NCBI GenBank assembly: GCA_963621885.1 | Contig: CAVFFT010000016.1 | Location: forward strand, 1-40,069 | Direction: 5' to 3' | DNA: 40,069 bases | Source of the DNA: UMGS1519 sp963621885 | GTDB lineage: Bacteria > Actinomycetota > Coriobacteriia > Coriobacteriales > Eggerthellaceae | In this document: piece after piece, positions 24,882 to 32,012 of the stretch | Numbering within the stretch: position 1 is the stretch's first letter | Layout of the letters: each line of letters starts with the position of its first letter | The notes under the pieces: generated by a model | Seen by the model: only the letters and a program-made list of their open reading frames with translations | The model's database searches: none | What the model was told of the DNA's origin: nothing | Made by a program: the position numbers and the translations under genes

Positions 24882-25769
24882 ATGAGTTTCGATGGATTCC
24901 AAACGCCTGGCCGCAACGACAAATGCTGGTGCGGCAGCGGGCTCAAATACAAGAAGTGCCACGAGCGCGTCGATTTGCGCATGGAGGTGCTTGCGGGTCA
25001 GGGCGAGGAGGTGCTTCCGCGCTATCTGCTGAAGACGCCGAAGGATATCGAGGGCATCAAGCGCTCGGCGGAAGTGAACGTAGGTGTTCTCGACCTGGTG
25101 GGCGAGCGCATCGCGGCGGGTGTGAGTACGGAAGAGATCGATCGCTGGATCTACGACTACTGCATCGAGCACGATGCGATTCCGGCGGACCTCGATTACG
25201 AGGGTTTCCCCAAGAGCGTGTGCACCTCGATCAACGAGGTGGTGTGCCACGGCATCCCGAGCCCCGATGAGGTTCTGCATGAGGGCGATATCGTCAACGT
25301 GGACATGTCGACCATCAAAGACGGCTATTTCAGCGATTCGTCTCGCATGTTCTGCATCGGCGAGGTCGATCCGGAATGGAAGCGCCTTGTGGAAGTGACG
25401 CGCGAGAGCGTGAAGGCCGGTCTTGCGATGGTGAAGCCCTGGATTCATCTGGGCGATGTGTCAGCGGCGGTCAACAAGGTCGCGACCGAGGCGGGCTTTT
25501 CCGTTGTCGCGGAATTTGGCGGACATGGCATCGGCCTCGAATTCCACGAGGATCCGTTCGTGAGCTTTGTCGCCGAAGCGGGTACCGGCCCCATTCTCGT
25601 TCCGGGCATGTGCTTCACTATCGAGCCTATGGTGAACCTCGGCGGCGCCGCCATCGACATGAACGACCCGAATGGCTGGACGATTCGCACCGCCGACGGC
25701 ACGCCTTCCGCTCAGTGGGAAGTGCAGCTTGTCGTGACGGAGGATGGCTACGAGCTTTTGAGCTGGTAG
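24882..25769 (+). CDS. map: Type I methionine aminopeptidase with N-terminal SEC-C zinc motif
   Basis: Removes the initiator methionine from nascent proteins; dinuclear metal hydrolase. The 295-aa protein begins with a SEC-C motif (GRNDKCWCGSGLKYKKCHE, residues 10-28), then the pita-bread catalytic domain. Visible are VCTSINEVVCHGIPS, the metal Asp residues in NVDMSTIKDGYFSDSSR, the catalytic His in GGHGIGLEFHE, the metal Glu in MCFTIEPMVN and the last metal Glu in SAQWEVQLVVTEDG. MetAPs with an N-terminal SEC-C extension are a known variant thought to aid ribosome contact. The ATG at 24882 has AAGGAAG eight bases upstream; an in-frame TTG at 24864 falls before that site and is unlikely. The gene appears monocistronic. 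Confidence 0.95.
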   Translation: MSFDGFQTPGRNDKCWCGSGLKYKKCHERVDLRMEVLAGQGEEVLPRYLLKTPKDIEGIKRSAEVNVGVLDLVGERIAAGVSTEEIDRWIYDYCIEHDAIPADLDYEGFPKSVCTSINEVVCHGIPSPDEVLHEGDIVNVDMSTIKDGYFSDSSRMFCIGEVDPEWKRLVEVTRESVKAGLAMVKPWIHLGDVSAAVNKVATEAGFSVVAEFGGHGIGLEFHEDPFVSFVAEAGTGPILVPGMCFTIEPMVNLGGAAIDMNDPNGWTIRTADGTPSAQWEVQLVVTEDGYELLSW

Positions 25770-25800
25770 GCGCACGGCGCGGTTCATCCTGCCCTGCATG

Positions 25801-25822
25801 GGAAAACTGCGGTATATTTTCC
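25801..25822 (+). promoter_or_regulatory. Inverted repeat over a possible -10 box
   Basis: GGAAAA (25801-25806) and TTTTCC (25817-25822) flank TATATT (25813-25818), 40 bases before the next ATG. It could be a promoter with an operator, but no -35 hexamer is evident at a normal distance. Confidence 0.28.
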
Positions 25823-25863
25823 GGAACGACAACCGGCGTTGAGCCCTGAGAGAGAGTGACGAT

Positions 25864-26727
25864 ATGGCCGAAGAAGAGCGCACGATGTATTTCGATATGG
25901 AACCCGACCAGATTGCGCGCAAATTCTGGGCGGCCGACTATCTCGTCGACCTTGTCTCGATGGTGGGCTTGGGTCTCATTATCATCGCGGGCGCGTGGAT
26001 GGCGAACAAGGGGCAGTGGTGGGCGCTCATTATCGCGACCGTCATCGCGTTTGTCGTCTTCGCCGTGCTTAACACGCGCCGTCTGCGCAATTTCGCTGAG
26101 CTGCAGGGCATTCTCATGATTGATTGCGATGCCGAAAAGATGGTGGCGGTCTGCGAGCGTTCGGCAAAGCGCACGAAGGGTGGCAGCGAGCGCGTCCGTT
26201 TCCGCACCTTGCATGGCATGTCGCTTGCGCTTTCAGGGCACTCCGACGAGGCGCTTGAGATGGTGGAATTCACGCCGCGCGACAAGCTTCAGGTGGCGGA
26301 TACCCTGAATGTGTTGAGCGTTCGTGCGGCGGCCTATCGCATGAAGGGCGATATCGCCGCTTCCGAGGCGCTGACCGCTGATGTCCAGGCGATTGCCGAC
26401 AGGCTTCCCGAGGGGAATCCGCTGAAGAACGCGGCGGCCTATCTGACGGCGCAGCTCGATTTCGTGTGTGCCATCGCGAAGGGCGATACCGAAAACGCCC
26501 AGGCCGCGCTTGCGCATCTGGAAGGCCAGGCGGCCGCTCCGGAGCGTCTGGTGGAAGCGGCGTACGGTCACGCGCTTCTGTCCGAGCTTGAAGGCGATAA
26601 AGACGATGCACGCACGCATTTCGAGCGTGTCGCGGCGGAAGGCGGCACGCTTGCCATTCGCGACAAGGCGCGGACGTGGCTGAATGAACATCCGGGCACG
26701 CGTAATCTCGAGGGACAGCCTGCATAA
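25864..26727 (+). CDS. Membrane protein with two N-terminal TM helices and a TPR-like cytoplasmic domain
   Basis: A 287-aa protein of unknown function. After an acidic head (residues 1-22), two hydrophobic segments (about 27-46 and 52-69) form a hairpin, followed by basic TRRLRN, placing the rest in the cytoplasm by the positive-inside rule. Residues 80-275 are an Ala-rich helical array with TPR-like pairing (for example LSVRAAAYRMKGDIAASEAL and EAAYGHALLSELEGDKDDA), the kind of solenoid used for protein-protein contact. No catalytic motif is seen. The ATG lies four bases after GAGAGAG. A stem-loop follows the stop codon directly, so it looks monocistronic. Confidence 0.75.
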   Translation: MAEEERTMYFDMEPDQIARKFWAADYLVDLVSMVGLGLIIIAGAWMANKGQWWALIIATVIAFVVFAVLNTRRLRNFAELQGILMIDCDAEKMVAVCERSAKRTKGGSERVRFRTLHGMSLALSGHSDEALEMVEFTPRDKLQVADTLNVLSVRAAAYRMKGDIAASEALTADVQAIADRLPEGNPLKNAAAYLTAQLDFVCAIAKGDTENAQAALAHLEGQAAAPERLVEAAYGHALLSELEGDKDDARTHFERVAAEGGTLAIRDKARTWLNEHPGTRNLEGQPA

Positions 26728-26748
26728 GGAGCCGGGAAAACCCGCTCC
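26728..26748 (+). terminator. Possible terminator hairpin
   Basis: GGAGCCGGG / CCCGCTCC with one bulged C and an AAAA loop begins right after the stop codon. The following bases (ATCTGTTCT) are only weakly T-rich. Confidence 0.45.
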
Positions 26749-27019
26749 ATCTGTTCTGGCGGAATTCGCCACACGCTTTGGTGGGGGGAGTTCGTGGCAT
26801 TTCAAAGGCCAATGATAAGCTGCCTGAATGTGACAGGGAAGCCGCATGCACCCTGATGGCTGTACACCCTTAGGCGTATGTCTCACCACGAGGGATTACG
26901 CGCTTTGCCTGCTCCGTGAGAAAAAGACGCTTTCGTTTTTTCCTTCAGCCATTGATGACTGCGTTACAATACCCTAGCCCCGGGAAAATATGGCTTAAAC
27001 GAAGGAAAAGGGGAAGAGG
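26749..27019. other. Spacer before the zinc-ribbon protein gene
   Basis: No gene seen. It contains the palindrome TGGCGGAATTCGCCA (26757-26771). It also has TGATAAGCTG (26813-26822, same decamer as the helD promoter) and a weak AT-rich stem ending in six T residues (26930-26942). Those last two would bracket a possible small transcript of about 120 bases. TACAAT (26965-26970) is a possible -10 for the downstream gene. GGGGAAGAGG directly before the ATG is its ribosome site. Confidence 0.3.
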
Positions 27020-28288
27020 ATGATTTGTCCGAATTGCGGACGCTATCTCGAGGATGGCGTCGCGTTTTGCATCTATTGCGGACAGCGCTTTGGTAAGTAC
27101 GCATCCGATGAGCCCGCTGATGACGCGGCGTTTGACGATGCGGGAAACGCGTATGAAGCGGCTGACGCAGCCTCCCTTGCGGATGAGACGGTAGAACCGA
27201 TTGATGGCGCTGGCGCTGCGAGCGCCGATTTCGCCACGTCCGAGATACCTTTTCCTGGTGATGCGGTAAAGGCGCCCGTCGCTCCCGCCAATGCGCAGGA
27301 AGGCGCGCCCGAGCCGCAGACGAGTCACGGTTCGCGTCCGTCGGTTCATTCACGGAGCGGCTCGCGTCCATCTGTCGCGGATCGCGGCCGTCGTCTTCAT
27401 GCGGATGACGAGATCGCGCGCCGCATGGAGAATCTCGATGAGCAGTCTTCGGGTCGCACCCGCAAGGTGGTGGCCGGTGTCATCATTGCCATCATCATCG
27501 TCGCGATTCTCGCGCTTTGTGCCCGTACCTTCCTTCCTGGATTGATGGGCGATAGCGGCCAGACCAGCCAGTCGACAAGCACGCAGACGATAACGGAAAG
27601 CACGAGCTCAAGCTCCAGTTCGTCGTCTTCAAGCTCTTCCTCTTCGAAATCCTCGAAGGCATCCTCCTCTTCGTCCTCCTCGTCGAGCAGCACGACCGCG
27701 CGTCGTGGTGCGACCCTAGAGCGCGCCAACAACAGCGATTCCGAAACGCAGGCGCAGAAGGCCGCTGAAGCGGGTACCGTGGACGCGAATCCCACTTCGG
27801 GTGAAGAGACCACAACCGGTGTCGTGAACACGCAGACCACGTCGGGTGGCTCGAAGGGCTTCTCGTCGCCGTCCGTTACCGCGACCTCTGTTTCGCCCAC
27901 TGAGGGCACGGTTTCTCACGCGCCTGAACTTGTGTCGGATGGCCGCGCCGAAACCGCTTGGAACACGAATGAAAGCGGCATTGGCCAGTCCATCACCCTG
28001 AAGGTCGATTCCGCGACCAGCATTAGCTACCTGCGGATCATGAACGGTTACAACAAGACCTCCGATACCGGCGTCGACCTCTATTATGCGAACGCCCGTG
28101 CGAAGAAGATCCTTGTCGAGTACGAGGGCGGCAGCAAGACCTTCACCTTGAAGGATAAGAAGGGCAAGTACCAGAAGCTCAAGCTGGGCTCTTCGGTGAA
28201 GACCTCGTGGGTGCGCATCACCATCAAGTCGGTGTACGCGGGCTCCAAGTACGACGACTGCTGCATTTCGGAGATTGAGGTCAAGTAG
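27020..28288 (+). CDS. Zinc-ribbon, membrane-anchored protein with extracellular discoidin-like domain
   Basis: A 422-aa single-pass membrane protein. Residues 1-24 are a treble-clef-like zinc ribbon (CPNC at 3-6, CIYC at 17-20). An acidic/low-complexity cytoplasmic stretch follows, then one TM helix (about 149-170, VVAGVIIAIIIVAILAL), a long Ser/Thr-rich linker with a near-continuous Ser run (about 190-225), and a C-terminal beta-sandwich (about 290-422). That domain resembles the F5/8 type C (discoidin, NADase-type glycan-binding) family: VSHAPELVSDGRAETAWNT, SITLKVDSATSISYLRIMN, KTSWVRITIKSVY and CCISEIEVK. Zinc ribbon-TM-discoidin proteins occur in several Gram-positive groups; the outer domain probably binds wall glycans, the function of the inner ribbon is unknown. 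Confidence 0.82.
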   Translation: MICPNCGRYLEDGVAFCIYCGQRFGKYASDEPADDAAFDDAGNAYEAADAASLADETVEPIDGAGAASADFATSEIPFPGDAVKAPVAPANAQEGAPEPQTSHGSRPSVHSRSGSRPSVADRGRRLHADDEIARRMENLDEQSSGRTRKVVAGVIIAIIIVAILALCARTFLPGLMGDSGQTSQSTSTQTITESTSSSSSSSSSSSSSSKSSKASSSSSSSSSSTTARRGATLERANNSDSETQAQKAAEAGTVDANPTSGEETTTGVVNTQTTSGGSKGFSSPSVTATSVSPTEGTVSHAPELVSDGRAETAWNTNESGIGQSITLKVDSATSISYLRIMNGYNKTSDTGVDLYYANARAKKILVEYEGGSKTFTLKDKKGKYQKLKLGSSVKTSWVRITIKSVYAGSKYDDCCISEIEVK

Positions 28289-28310
28289 TCTCGCTCAAAC
28301 TGGCAGATAG

Positions 28311-28375
28311 GCGGCTCATGCGAATGGGCCGCGAGAGAAGGCATGCGGTTCCGGAAGGGGCCGCATGCTTCTTTA
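28311..28375 (+). terminator. Tandem hairpins / terminator after the discoidin-like gene
   Basis: A 9-bp stem 28311-28319 / 28324-28332 is closed by a GCGA tetraloop. It is followed at once by GAAG-GCATGCGG (28337-28348) / CCGCATGCTTC (28361-28371), with a bulged G, and TTTAT. The second hairpin is the likely terminator. Confidence 0.75.
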
Positions 28376-28461
28376 TGGGCGCTTGGGCGCGGGCGTGCGG
28401 CGCCGAATGCTTCCATTGTGTTACGTTCGCGGAGCCGTTTGCCGGGAATTGAAAATAATGG

Positions 28462-28490
28462 TTGCAATGCGTGCCGGCAATGGCCATAAT
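28462..28490 (+). promoter_or_regulatory. Predicted promoter of the glycine riboswitch-symporter transcript
   Basis: TTGCAA (28462-28467) and CATAAT (28485-28490) are separated by 17 bp. The predicted start near 28497 lies about 50 bases upstream of the aptamer. Confidence 0.6.
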
Positions 28491-28544
28491 CCCAACTTGC
28501 GTTCTGTTGAAGTCGCTGGAATCGAAAGAGACCGGTGATGGAGG

Positions 28545-28628
28545 AACCTCTGGAGAATCTCTTCGATGAGATGCCGAAGGGGCAAGGCGGCCTTCCGCTG
28601 AAACTCTCAGGCACCCGGACAGAGGGGC
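28545..28628 (+). ncRNA. Glycine riboswitch (gcvT element), single aptamer
   Basis: The conserved core of the glycine aptamer is plainly present: GGAGAA after the P1 strand, a hairpin ATCTC/GAGAT, then GCCGAAGGGGCAA, a GCGG/CCGC hairpin, AAACTCTCAGGC and GGACAGAGGGG. P1 is CCTCTG (28547-28552) paired with CAGAGG (28620-28625). Only one full aptamer is seen; a small hairpin just after P1 (28637-28651) may be the ghost partner described for singlet glycine riboswitches. A strong two-part hairpin follows: GTCCAA 28664 / TTGGAC 28693 enclosing TTTTCC 28674 / GGAAAA 28686. It lies between the aptamer and the start codon and is a candidate expression platform. It controls the AGCS symporter directly downstream. 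Whether glycine turns it on or off cannot be read from the sequence alone. Confidence 0.92.
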
Positions 28629-28720
28629 ACGCAATTGGCGTATTATGCGCCGCCAGCCTGTATGTCCAAGAGATTTTCCGGGAAGGGAAAAATTGGACGA
28701 AAGGGCAGGTTTTATCTCAG

Positions 28721-30208
28721 ATGGACGCGTTATACGACATCGTCGTCACCATCAACAACTATCTTTCCAACTATGTCTTGCTGTTCCTCTTGGTGGGAAC
28801 CGGCTTGCTGTTCACCATCCGCACGCGTGGTGTGCAGTTCCGCTGCTTTGCCGAGGGCATTCGCCGCGTGTTTGGCGGCTTCAGCCTGCGTGGTGGTAAG
28901 CGCGCGGGTGGCTTGAGCTCCTTCCAGGCGCTCGCTACCGCCGTTGCCGCTCAGGTCGGCACGGGCAACATCGTCGGCGCGTGCGGCGCCATCCTGCTTG
29001 GTGGCCCGGGCGCCATCTTCTGGATGTGGGTCATCGCGCTGCTCGGCATGGCGACCAACTACGCTGAGGCGGTTCTCGCGCAGACGACGCGTCAGATTGA
29101 CGAGGAGGGCAACGTCCACGGCGGTCCGGTCTACTACATTCGCTATGCCTTCAAGGGCGTCGGCGGAAAGTTCCTCGCGGGCTTCTTCGCGGTCGCCATC
29201 ATTCTCGCCCTGGGCTTCATGGGCTGCATGGTGCAGTCGAACTCCATCGCTTCGACGATGAACACCGCTTTCGGCATCCCCACGTGGATCATGGGCGCCA
29301 TCATCGTGATTCTCGGCGGCTTCATCTTCATCGGCGGCGTTTCGCGCATCGCGTCGGTCACCGAGAAGATCGTTCCCGTCATGGCTCTCATCTACATTGT
29401 TGGCGGCATCGCGGTTCTTATCGCGAACTGGCAGAACGTTGGCCCCGCCTTCGCACTCATTTTCCAGTGCGCTTTCAACCCGCAAGCTGAGGTTGGCGGC
29501 ATGACCTTCGGTCTGATCGCGGCCCTCACGCAGGGTGCAAAGCGCGGCCTGTTCTCGAACGAGGCCGGCATGGGTTCGACACCGCACGCTCATGCGCTCG
29601 CAAACGTTGCCGAGCCGCACGACCAGGGTGTTGTCGCCATGATCGGCGTCTTCATCGACACCATCATTGTGGTTTCCGTGACCGCGCTCGTCGTTATCTC
29701 CGTGCTCTTCGTTGGTGATGGCCCGCTCGCACAGGATTACGCTGCTGCGGTTGCCGGCGGCATTGACAAGACCAACATGGCCCAGATCGCATTCGGCAGC
29801 CTCTATGGCGAATTCGGCGGTAACGCATTCGTCGCCATCTGCCTGCTTCTCTTCGCGTTCTCGACCATCGTGTCCTGGAACCTCTTCGCTCGTCTGAACG
29901 TTGAATACCTCTTCGGCAAGAAGGGCGTTCTCGCATTCACGATCGTCGCGCTTGCGTTTATCTTCATGGGTTCGCTGCTTTCCAACGACCTCGTGTGGGA
30001 GCTTGCCGACATGTTCAACCAGCTGATGGTGCTGCCCAATGCAATCGCGCTTATCGCGCTGTCGGGCATTGTGGCGAAATCGGCCCGTGCACATGACGGT
30101 CACCGCAAGAGCCCCGAGGAGCGTGAGGAAGAGGCGAACATCATTGCCGCCAAGGCCGCCGCTGCTGTCGAGGCTGAGAAGGCTCGTGAGGTGTCTGGCC
30201 TGAAGTAG
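28721..30208 (+). CDS. Alanine/glycine:cation symporter (AGCS family)
   Basis: Secondary transporter that imports small neutral amino acids (alanine, glycine) with Na+ or H+. The 495-aa protein has about 10-11 hydrophobic helices and the AGCS hallmarks FQALATAVAAQVGTGNIVG, FWMWVIALLGMATNYAEAV, HGGPVYYIRYAF, GAKRGLFSNEAGMGSTPHA and FSTIVSWN. Start chosen at the ATG encoding MDALYDIVVTINNYLSNY, the normal family N-terminus. The frame is open to 28535, but those 62 extra codons are the riboswitch. AGG/AAGGG sites lie 11-15 bases upstream, weaker than usual, consistent with regulated translation. The glycine riboswitch makes glycine the best substrate guess. Confidence 0.94.
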   Translation: MDALYDIVVTINNYLSNYVLLFLLVGTGLLFTIRTRGVQFRCFAEGIRRVFGGFSLRGGKRAGGLSSFQALATAVAAQVGTGNIVGACGAILLGGPGAIFWMWVIALLGMATNYAEAVLAQTTRQIDEEGNVHGGPVYYIRYAFKGVGGKFLAGFFAVAIILALGFMGCMVQSNSIASTMNTAFGIPTWIMGAIIVILGGFIFIGGVSRIASVTEKIVPVMALIYIVGGIAVLIANWQNVGPAFALIFQCAFNPQAEVGGMTFGLIAALTQGAKRGLFSNEAGMGSTPHAHALANVAEPHDQGVVAMIGVFIDTIIVVSVTALVVISVLFVGDGPLAQDYAAAVAGGIDKTNMAQIAFGSLYGEFGGNAFVAICLLLFAFSTIVSWNLFARLNVEYLFGKKGVLAFTIVALAFIFMGSLLSNDLVWELADMFNQLMVLPNAIALIALSGIVAKSARAHDGHRKSPEEREEEANIIAAKAAAAVEAEKAREVSGLK

Positions 30209-30312
30209 GTCGCATTTTCCTGCCGGAAAGCTCTCCGCTGGAAAGGCTGGCTGGATAGAAGCCGTTTGAAGTGAAATAAGACAGGGGGCTCGGAGGGAAA
30301 GCTCCGGGAATG

Positions 30313-30346
30313 AGAGGGTCGGAACCAAGCGTTCCGGCCTTCTTTT
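30313..30346 (+). terminator. Rho-independent terminator after the AGCS symporter
   Basis: GGTCGGAAC (30317-30325) pairs with GTTCCGGCC (30331-30339) around a 5-base loop, followed by TTCTTTT. A weaker hairpin (CTCGGAG/CTCCGGG) precedes it. Confidence 0.85.
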
Positions 30347-30443
30347 GTGTGTATGAGTGAAGTATCGTTTGCTGCGGGGTTTCCGCCCGTGGCTTTTGCG
30401 TGAAGCGAGATAGCGGACAGGATGGAGCGGTTTTAATACGGGT

Positions 30444-31367
30444 ATGGAAACGGGACTCAGATATCTCAATTGCGTGGTCGATGCGGCGTGTGATGGCGCA
30501 CGCGTCTACGATGCGCTTCGTTGCCAATTGCGCGTGAGCGACGGCTGCGTGCGGCGGGCCAAGCATGTTGCGGGTGGCATCCTGCGCAATGGGGAAGCGA
30601 CCTGGACGAACGATAGGGTGCAGGCGGGAGACGCGCTTGCTTTCGCATTTGATGGGCCGGATTTTCCCGGAAGCTCTTCGGATCTCGCTCCTGATTTCAC
30701 AGGCATTTCGGTTGTGTATGCCGATGACGATCTGCTCGTGCTGGAAAAGCCCGCGGGCATTGTGATGTATCCGAGTCCGGGACATGCGGCGGACAGCCTC
30801 GCAAATCGCGTTCGGGGCTGGCTTATGGCGCAGGGACGAGCGGCGGGCATTCAGGCTGTTCATCGGCTTGATCGCGACACCTCGGGGCTTGCGCTTTTCG
30901 CTTTCAATTCCTTCGCGAAAGAGCGGCTTCAGACGCAGCTTCATGGCGAATCATTCGTGCGGGAATACGATGCCTTCTGCGAAGGCTGGCCCGAGCAAGA
31001 GGAGGGTGTTGTCGAAGCGCCTATTGGCTGCATCGGCGTGAAGCCGAAGCGGTGGGGGATTACGCCTGAAGGGAAGTCCGCGACGACTCATTATCGCGTT
31101 GTCGAGCGAGGAGAGGCTTCTGACGGGGCACCGCTTGCCCTGCTGCGTCTTCGTCTCGAGACGGGGCGTACGCACCAGATTCGCATTCATATGGCCTCAC
31201 GGGGGCATCCTCTGCTGGGAGATGCCGCATACGGCACCGCATCCGCGTGGATTGGACGACCGGCGCTCCATTCGGCGCGTGTGAGCTTCACGCATCCGGT
31301 GTCGGGGGAGCGTTGCGTTTTCGCCTCGGCGTTGCCCGAAGATATGGCGCGCCTGATGCCCCTTTAA
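30444..31367 (+). CDS. RluA/RluD-family pseudouridine synthase
   Basis: Converts specific uridines in 23S rRNA (or tRNA) to pseudouridine. The 307-aa protein has an N-terminal S4-like region (about 15-85, without a strong S4 signature) and the catalytic domain with the Asp in VHRLDRDTSGLALFA. Other family blocks are VLEKPAGIVMYPSPGH, VREYDAFCEG, LETGRTHQIRIHMASRG, HPLLGDAAYG and LHSARVSFTHPVSGE. No Shine-Dalgarno site is seen at a normal distance from the ATG. A TAATAC box (30434-30439) ends only four bases before it, so the mRNA could be nearly leaderless, though this is weak. Exact paralogue (RluA, RluC or RluD) cannot be assigned. Confidence 0.92.
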   Translation: METGLRYLNCVVDAACDGARVYDALRCQLRVSDGCVRRAKHVAGGILRNGEATWTNDRVQAGDALAFAFDGPDFPGSSSDLAPDFTGISVVYADDDLLVLEKPAGIVMYPSPGHAADSLANRVRGWLMAQGRAAGIQAVHRLDRDTSGLALFAFNSFAKERLQTQLHGESFVREYDAFCEGWPEQEEGVVEAPIGCIGVKPKRWGITPEGKSATTHYRVVERGEASDGAPLALLRLRLETGRTHQIRIHMASRGHPLLGDAAYGTASAWIGRPALHSARVSFTHPVSGERCVFASALPEDMARLMPL

Positions 31368-31386
31368 GGGAATGCGCGCGGCGGCG

Positions 31387-31395
31387 TGCTACCAT
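31387..31395 (+). promoter_or_regulatory. Candidate extended -10 element
   Basis: TGCTACCAT, identical to the element before cysE, stands 31 bases upstream of the next ATG. No good -35 box is seen. Confidence 0.3.
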
Positions 31396-31426
31396 CGCGA
31401 AGAACTGATTCGAAAGAGAGCGTGCG

Positions 31427-31732
31427 ATGGAAGTAAGCTGCGACAAGACCCTGATAGATTACATGGCGAAGAAGGGCTATACCGCCATTGAACTGGGCTT
31501 GGTGGAGGCGAATACCTGCTGTTCGGGCTTTGCCGACATCTACACCGGCTTTCTGACGAAAAAGGGCGAGGAGCGCCTGAAAGGCAAGATTTACGGGCGC
31601 ATTCATTCGGATGCGGGAGACCTTATCGTCACCAGCAGGTCTCTGGAATTCGATGACGAGATTCACCTGGGGCTGCGCAGCTTCTTAGGCTTGAAGGACA
31701 TCACCGTGAGCGGCGTCCGCGCCTTCAGCTAG
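31427..31732 (+). CDS. Small conserved-looking protein with a Cys-Cys motif (HesB-like?)
   Basis: A 101-aa protein beginning MEVSCDKTLIDYMAKKGY, with IELGLVEANTCCSGF around Cys31-Cys32. The helix-strand-CC layout recalls the small HesB-like 'CC/Se-motif' proteins of anaerobes, in which one Cys may be selenocysteine; this is a resemblance from memory and the second half (GKIYGRIHSDAGDLIVTSR) does not settle it. Codon usage and an AAAGAGAG ribosome site support a real gene. No membrane segment or signal peptide. A small hairpin GCACGG/CCGTGC (31742-31759) follows the stop codon. Confidence 0.7.
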   Translation: MEVSCDKTLIDYMAKKGYTAIELGLVEANTCCSGFADIYTGFLTKKGEERLKGKIYGRIHSDAGDLIVTSRSLEFDDEIHLGLRSFLGLKDITVSGVRAFS

Positions 31733-31940
31733 GGTTTAGTGGCACGGCGGCGCCCGTGCTTTCGGCTAGGGTTCTGGAGCCGCAGCATTCGGCAAGGTAA
31801 CCGCACGTTCTGAATGCATCAGCATTCTTCAAGACCTGAAAACTGAGGGAACCCGGCAGGCTGGCTTCGTGATCTTGGCTGAGCTCACCGCGGTATTTCG
31901 CAGGCCCGCAAACCCCCTGATACTTTCCCTTGAAACTTCA

Positions 31941-31970
31941 AAGGCCCCGGCGCGTGAGCACCGAGGCCTT
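31941..31970 (-). terminator. Terminator of the cstA transcript (possibly bidirectional)
   Basis: Read on the minus strand, AAGGCCTCGG pairs with CCGGGGCCTT (one U-G) around a 10-base loop and runs into TTTGAAGTTT, 43 bases after the cstA stop. The plus-strand reading has a C-A mismatch but may also stop transcripts coming from 31427. The remaining bases of this 280-bp convergent spacer hold nothing else I can name. Confidence 0.75.
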
Positions 31971-32012
31971 CTCTTCATGTCAAGGCATGGCACGCCATGC
32001 GCAGACATTCAT

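Noticed and set aside
26813..26942. Small RNA gene between the TPR-like and zinc-ribbon genes
   Set aside because: A -10-like decamer and a U-rich stem bracket it, but the -35 is poor, the stem is AT-only and no conserved fold is visible; kept only as a remark.
28535..28720. Additional 62 N-terminal codons of the AGCS symporter
   Set aside because: This stretch is the glycine riboswitch and its platform; AGCS proteins normally start near MDALYDIVVTIN.
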